Assembly (NCBI RefSeq): GCF_050436995.1
Contig: NC_134765.1
Span: 10,567,501 to 10,631,500, forward strand
Length of the DNA: 64,000 nucleotides
Direction of reading: 5' to 3'
Source of the DNA: Anticarsia gemmatalis
Lineage: Eukaryota; Arthropoda; Insecta; Lepidoptera; Erebidae
Shown here: positions 58,885 to 64,000 of the stretch, piece after piece
Numbering within the stretch: position 1 is the first letter of the stretch
How the letters are laid out: each line of letters begins with the position of its first letter
The notes under the pieces: model-generated
Database searches by the model: none
Seen by the model: the letters and a program-made list of their open reading frames with translations, nothing else
What the model was told of the DNA's origin: nothing
Position numbers and translations under genes: made by a program

Positions 58885-61421
58885 TTATATTTTAATAACG
58901 TTTAATAACTTTTGTTTCGTCACTTTTTTTGGCGCCATCTTACGGTAGTCTATGGAACTTTATGGCTAGTTACTCGTTTTAGTGTCCTCTTTGATGTTGT
59001 TTATGGTCCGATTTCGGTAGCCATAGCGTGTTTTAATGTTATTTCTTTTGTACATTTAAAAGATTATGATTTATTGTATTCGTTTCTTGTCTGAGAATAT
59101 AAAAACTGGCTTTGATTAATATTGTTTGCGTTGAAAACAAAAAATCCAGCGTCTGGTTTCAACTGTCATTCATTCCGTTGTTCTTCAAACAATAGTGAGT
59201 CATTGACAAGTGGTATAAAAATAAGTTATTTTTGAAACATAAATACCAAGTGTATCAAGTTTAGGTCGCCATTTAATAAAACGTTGTTTTTGTTTGCTCT
59301 ATACTTAACTAAATTGAATAAGTGGCCGAGAGCAACGAGATAAAATTATTTAATTAAGTTGTTTTTAAATTAAAGATGGTACCAACAATCATGGAAATAA
59401 AATTGACAACAATTCGTATTATCAGACTTATTTACCAGAACTATGAAGACAAAAAATCGATTTCAACACTTCCCAATAACTACCGGTTAGCTAATCTAGC
59501 AGAATTTTGACAATGTTTTCATACACTAGCCGTCACTGTATCCATTGCGTAGATTGTCCAACACTTATCATTAGGAGCTGTAAAACTGCAAAATATTATT
59601 ATGACTTAGTAACTAGCATTTCAGCTCAAAATATGAGCATTTCCAACTCAATTCTCAATTAATCCTACTAATTCCGTCCTCATCACGGGTTCACCTAATT
59701 TCGCGGCATAACTGTTTCTATTTTGACATGGCGCGTAACTTCCTGGATCCAATATGGCCGCCATTCGACTGTCACACGCAATTAACAACCGATTTTAATC
59801 TCTACCCCGTTATTGTGAGACACTGTGTCGAATAAAAATGCTTCGGAATGAAATTTTAAGTATAATTTAACTGTCTCGGCTATGGTGGGTAAAAATAAAT
59901 TATGAAGCAATCCACTTCCTATGAAACGGAATGGTTGCGCCGCGTTTTGTATTTTGAAATGATTTTGAGTTGATTTTGTGAATGGTTGTATGGAATGTAA
60001 TGATTTATGGATTTTTAATGGAAGTCGACTGTCGTAAGAAAGAAACTCATTATTATTTGTGTAATATTGAATTTTATAAATCTGCTTATTGTCACGTTAT
60101 GGTTACAGTAACATAGAGTTAAAAGACACTTGTTAAATAAATCGAAGCTTCTATTGGAGTCTTATAAAACGTAATTTTATATTAAATATAATATACCTAG
60201 TAAGATATCAAAAATATGATAAACCCGCATAAAATTATAGCAGTATTTCAACAAACTAGTTATAAAAACAGCTGATCAATCCTCCACTTTACTTTCGTTC
60301 CGTCCAAAAATATCATAGGTACTTTAACTCAACGGAAATGACTAAAAACCCCTGAATAACATCACGAAACTATCATTTATTTAAAAATCACTCATATTCT
60401 TACCATATAGAGTTTAATTTCAAATGTTTTTGTGATTACCATTGTTATGGATGCCAGAATCGCAAGACACCTGATATGAATAAATAATATGGTTTTTGAA
60501 TTGATGTAATAAAGCTAACTCATTGTTCTTGTAGTCGAAGAGACGGTAATAATTCGCGATATGGAATTATTGGGAAATTTATGAATAGGTGATAATATTC
60601 TTCCGATATTAGTCGGTTTCCTGTGTGAGTAATGATTGTTTAAGTAGACATTATGATCGCTTAAACGTGCGAATTGATATACGTACTAAAGTATGTATAA
60701 TACAAAATCCAAAGCGAAGCTAAGCATAGTCTAGGTAGAGAATTTCGAACCAGTAAACCATCGCAATTTTGCTCGCGTGTTAACGGGCGGTTTTTTTTAA
60801 ATAAGTTAGTAAACAAGTACGTATGTATGATCCAAGATTTCAAGTGCATATCTTCACGACAAATTTTCTAGACAGCATTTTCAGCGGCTAAGCCGATAAC
60901 ACCAATAGACGGACAGACAGGATTGCTTCTTACAGATAGCTCGAAACTTTAATTCCAATATATCTATTGTCAGCGACAATTACGAACACATTGGTCATTG
61001 TTGATTAGTTACCTAACTCGCTATAATAAAGACATATTCGGTGATATATTATAATAAACTCTTGATTGACTTGTCAAAAACGAAAGTAATAACCAATCAT
61101 AAATGTAAACAGTTTGATATATTTATTTATTGATTCAAATTTTCGCAGACTTCATTAAAACATATTACTTACTGATTAAATGTTTTCTACACATAATTTA
61201 TCATTAGGCTTTCGTATTTTTACCGGAAGTACTTAAACGATGATTTAACAAAAAATATATTTTAAAATCTTTGAGTTTCTGGACCAATGATTACTTTCTC
61301 CAATATCAGATCTATTTATTAATGAAGTGTTTCAATTTATATCAATTTGTGTGTTATTTATAGTTCGTTTATAAAACGCTCGGGGCGTTTTTAGTCTGGT
61401 TACAAAAACGCATATTTGAAA
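58885..61421. other. Repeat-poor AT-rich stretch
   Basis: No elements recognised. Contains CAATATGGCCGCCATT at about 59750, overlapping the Pho/YY1 core GCCAT. No coding frames beyond random size. Confidence 0.45.
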
Positions 61422-61674
61422 CTAGCTGACCCGCGCAACTTCGCTTGCGTCACATAAGAAAGAATGAAAAAAAAAATCCCCGTTTTTGTAACATTTTTCG
61501 TTGCTACTCCGCTCCTAATGGCCGTAGCGTGATGTTATATAGCCTAAAGCCTTCCTCGATAAATGGTCTATCTAACACTGAAAGAATTTTTCAAATCGGA
61601 CCAGTAGTTCCTGAGATTAGCGCGTTCAAACAAACAAACAATAATCATATTAGTATAGATAATATTAGTATAGA
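61422..61674 (-). mobile_element. Lep1-like Helitron with doubled 5' end
   Basis: Normal CTAG end and body. At the right border ATTAGTATAGATA occurs twice in tandem. Confidence 0.85.
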
Positions 61675-63716
61675 TATCTAGTCGTGTCATATTTGTGTCG
61701 TATTTTGAATAAAACAATAATTAAAATGAGCCGAATTTTATTGGCCTTATTAGTAAAAACTTGATCAAAGTTGAATATCATAATATAACGTAAATTATTC
61801 ATACAACATTTTTTCATTTAGAGTTCCTAGTTTGTTCTTCAGATTCAAGTCAGATAGATTCAAGACATCAAATTTTATCCTGTGACATTTTCGCTTTAAT
61901 TAAACGGGTACACTGTATTTAAAAAAAATTAAACGATTTCTGAACTAATGCTATATAATATACGTACTGTAATTTTTTCAATATCACTGGGTTAATGCTA
62001 TAAGTAAAACAACCATTAAACAAAGGACAATTTAATTTATATTTTTGTCTCAATTCCGCAAACAAGTTTTACCAGTTTAAGGTCGTAAGCTCTTTGCCTA
62101 TACAATGGCGATACCGTCAGCCAATGTCATGGATTGATTGATGAGGTGCCAATGACAGGTAGACAGGTTTGATGTCAGTCGAGTTCCTCGTTCGATTCCT
62201 GATTGAATACTTTTGGCAATACATCAGCGGTGATGGCAGGTTTCTGATTGAGAAGCCTTTTGTAATATTTTTTTTGGTTTTGAGATTTATGTGAAGAACG
62301 CTATACTATACTTATATGCTTTTTGACTTATATGGTGCAATTAATAAGATAATTTACTTTGTTATGGAATAAAGTAGTTTTAATATAGTATATTAGCTTA
62401 GCCTTTCTTCCAAATTATGTTGGAGTCGGCTTCCAGTCTCACCGGATGCAGCTGAATACCAGTGTTTTACATGGAGCGACTGCCTAAGTAGTTTTAATAT
62501 AGTATGAGAACTAATTTCCGAATAGAAATATAAAATGTACCCGCGAGAGGTATACCTATCATCCTTGATATTTTGTGTATTTAGAATAAATAAGTTATCG
62601 TTATATACCTGTCTACTTCGCAATTTTTTTTCGGAATTATCTTTCTGAGGGTATTAAAATCGATTGAAGTTTTAAACAGTGTATAGTATTTGGTGGCATT
62701 TATGGTCAAATTTTGACCCTATAAAGCAGAAACGAAAATAAAAGTGCGTCATTCGTCAAAACTTCAAGGCAATAAATCTTGACAGTGACCGTGAAATACA
62801 TAGTGAAAGTGGTGTGTTACCGATCGAGAATCGAACACGTTTACTTTCAGTCCACAATGAAATCAAATTAAATACTTAATGAGTTGTGTTAGGATGAAAT
62901 GACCGGATATTGGCGGATACTGATGACAGATAGTTAACAAATTAGTTGACTAGATCATTTTGAAAGATAAGTTTATTAATGTTTGTCTGTATAAATTAGT
63001 GGCGTATAATTTTGCAAAGTTTAGGAAATCGCGAATAAATAAAAACTAATTACATTAATATTATGTATTTAATAAATTATCTAGCATTAGCAACGAAATA
63101 ACTATAACTAGGTATCTTCTATTATTTTATACAGTAGTAAAATATGGTTAACTTATTTTTTTCAATTTAATTGTAATTTATCTGTGGAGGTAGCACACGT
63201 AATTAAATACGGATTTTTGTCACTTAAACTAAGTACTTATAGAGCCAGACTATATACCTTAGCTGTTCTTTGACACAATTAACATGAAAAATATGTTCAA
63301 AAATATTTATCAAAATTATCCCTTAACATGATCAATTAAATACCAAACTGTATATTCTACTACCTAGGTTACCTACAAACAAATACTGTTATTCTTAATT
63401 ACTTGGGTACGTATTATCTTCTTTCAAGAGTGGTACATTCCTTATAGTCTGCTTAGACATTCATACACCCCATACATTTTGATGGGTGTATTATTATTAG
63501 TATGATATTATTATGCATCGTCACACTCGGCGGTGTTACTGCTTTATATCTAACACGAGAGCAGAATTTATTACATGCTGACATAAATATTATATAAACA
63601 TGTTATTTAATGAGGGTACGGCTATAGAATTAAATATGTTAACGTTCTGAGTATATACGCTAGTTAATTTTGTACATACCTATATGCTTAGTACATACCA
63701 TCACGCGTGCTACTCC
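61675..63716. other. Intergenic or intronic
   Basis: Apart from the repeat fragment at 62396-62485 and a tRNA-SINE-like scrap at about 62145-62215 (TCGTTCGATTCCTGATTGA), nothing is recognised. Confidence 0.45.
62396..62485 (-). repeat. Fragment of the GGTAACTGGGTTGTGGAGG repeat family
   Basis: Reads TGTTGGAGTCGGCTTCCAG, TCACCGGATGCAGCTG and GGAGCGACTGCC on the plus strand, so the copy is reversed and truncated. Confidence 0.55.
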
Positions 63717-63866
63717 TAGAGTTGCCAGATCCAAGCTGATAATTTCTTGGACATTTGAATCATAGTCTTGGTCTTTAGCATTGTACCTTTGTAAAGACAA
63801 GTGTTTTTTCGTTACGCAAAATTCCGAGACAATCCCGGAAATCCCGGCCATCTGGCAACCCTATAC
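63717..63866. mobile_element. Possible short inverted-repeat element
   Basis: AGAGTTGCCAGATCC at the left and the complement of AGGGTTGCCAGATGG at the right, 150 bases apart. Arms longer than about 13 bases do not match well, so this could be chance or a decayed MITE. Confidence 0.4.
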
Positions 63867-64000
63867 ACCCGAAGGTGACTAAGTATGTATTAAATACACC
63901 AACTTTGCGTCATTTACAATGTAAGGCCTATGAAATAGAGGGCAAGCCTGTAACCATTTGAATTAGGTACTACTACTAGGAAATATTCTAATATAAACTG
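63866..64000 (-). mobile_element. SINE (family B) fragment running off the window
   Basis: Contains ACACCCGAAGGTG, CATTTACAATGTAAGGCC and AAATAGAGGGCAAGCCTG, in the reverse order of family B bodies. The right end is cut by the window. Confidence 0.45.

Overview
The window looks like nuclear DNA of a moth or butterfly (Lepidoptera, perhaps Noctuoidea). It is AT-rich, its genes are split by GT-AG introns, and it is full of lepidopteran-type short repeats: Lep1-like Helitrons with (GTTT)n tracts, tRNA-headed SINEs, RTE-type retroposon tails, and a SINE whose head looks like 5S rRNA. There is no bacterial gene organisation, CRISPR array or rRNA operon. The order assignment is inference from repeat types and intron style.

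Three protein-coding genes can be reconstructed. (1) Positions 107-6567, + strand: the last eight exons of a secreted pancreatic-lipase-family enzyme with a complete Ser-Asp-His triad and a very short lid; its 5' end lies before the window. (2) Positions 7792-19403, - strand: a complete five-exon SLC22 (organic cation transporter-like) gene of 495 residues. Its 3' end faces the lipase 3' end, so the two are convergent. (3) Positions 41580-46248, + strand: a four-exon gene for a predicted 754-residue secreted protein with an acidic segment, a Pro/Tyr/Gly-rich segment, a four-cysteine segment and a basic tail. Reading each exon alone hides this gene: a stop just after a donor site makes exon 2 look like the end, and intron 3 is mostly a 662-bp perfect ATTTGA repeat.

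The rest is intronic or intergenic. From 19.9 to 41.5 kb it is a mosaic of SINEs, Helitrons, retroposon tails and several inverted-repeat (foldback/MITE-like) elements, two of them side by side at 20.7-21.6 kb. From 46.3 to 64 kb there is no convincing coding gene. A GC/CpG-rich block at 52.26-52.51 kb looks like a promoter plus noncoding first exon, and about 9 kb after it are unusually poor in repeats, so this could be the start of a large gene running off the window.

The genes do not form a pathway. The lipase (secreted lipid hydrolysis), the transporter (plasma-membrane uptake or efflux of organic ions) and the secreted low-complexity protein appear to be ordinary neighbours. The most notable observations are the 5S-rRNA-like SINE family, the stacked Helitron 5' ends, the nested-hairpin foldback element at 21.1-21.6 kb, and the gene reconstruction at 41.6-46.2 kb.
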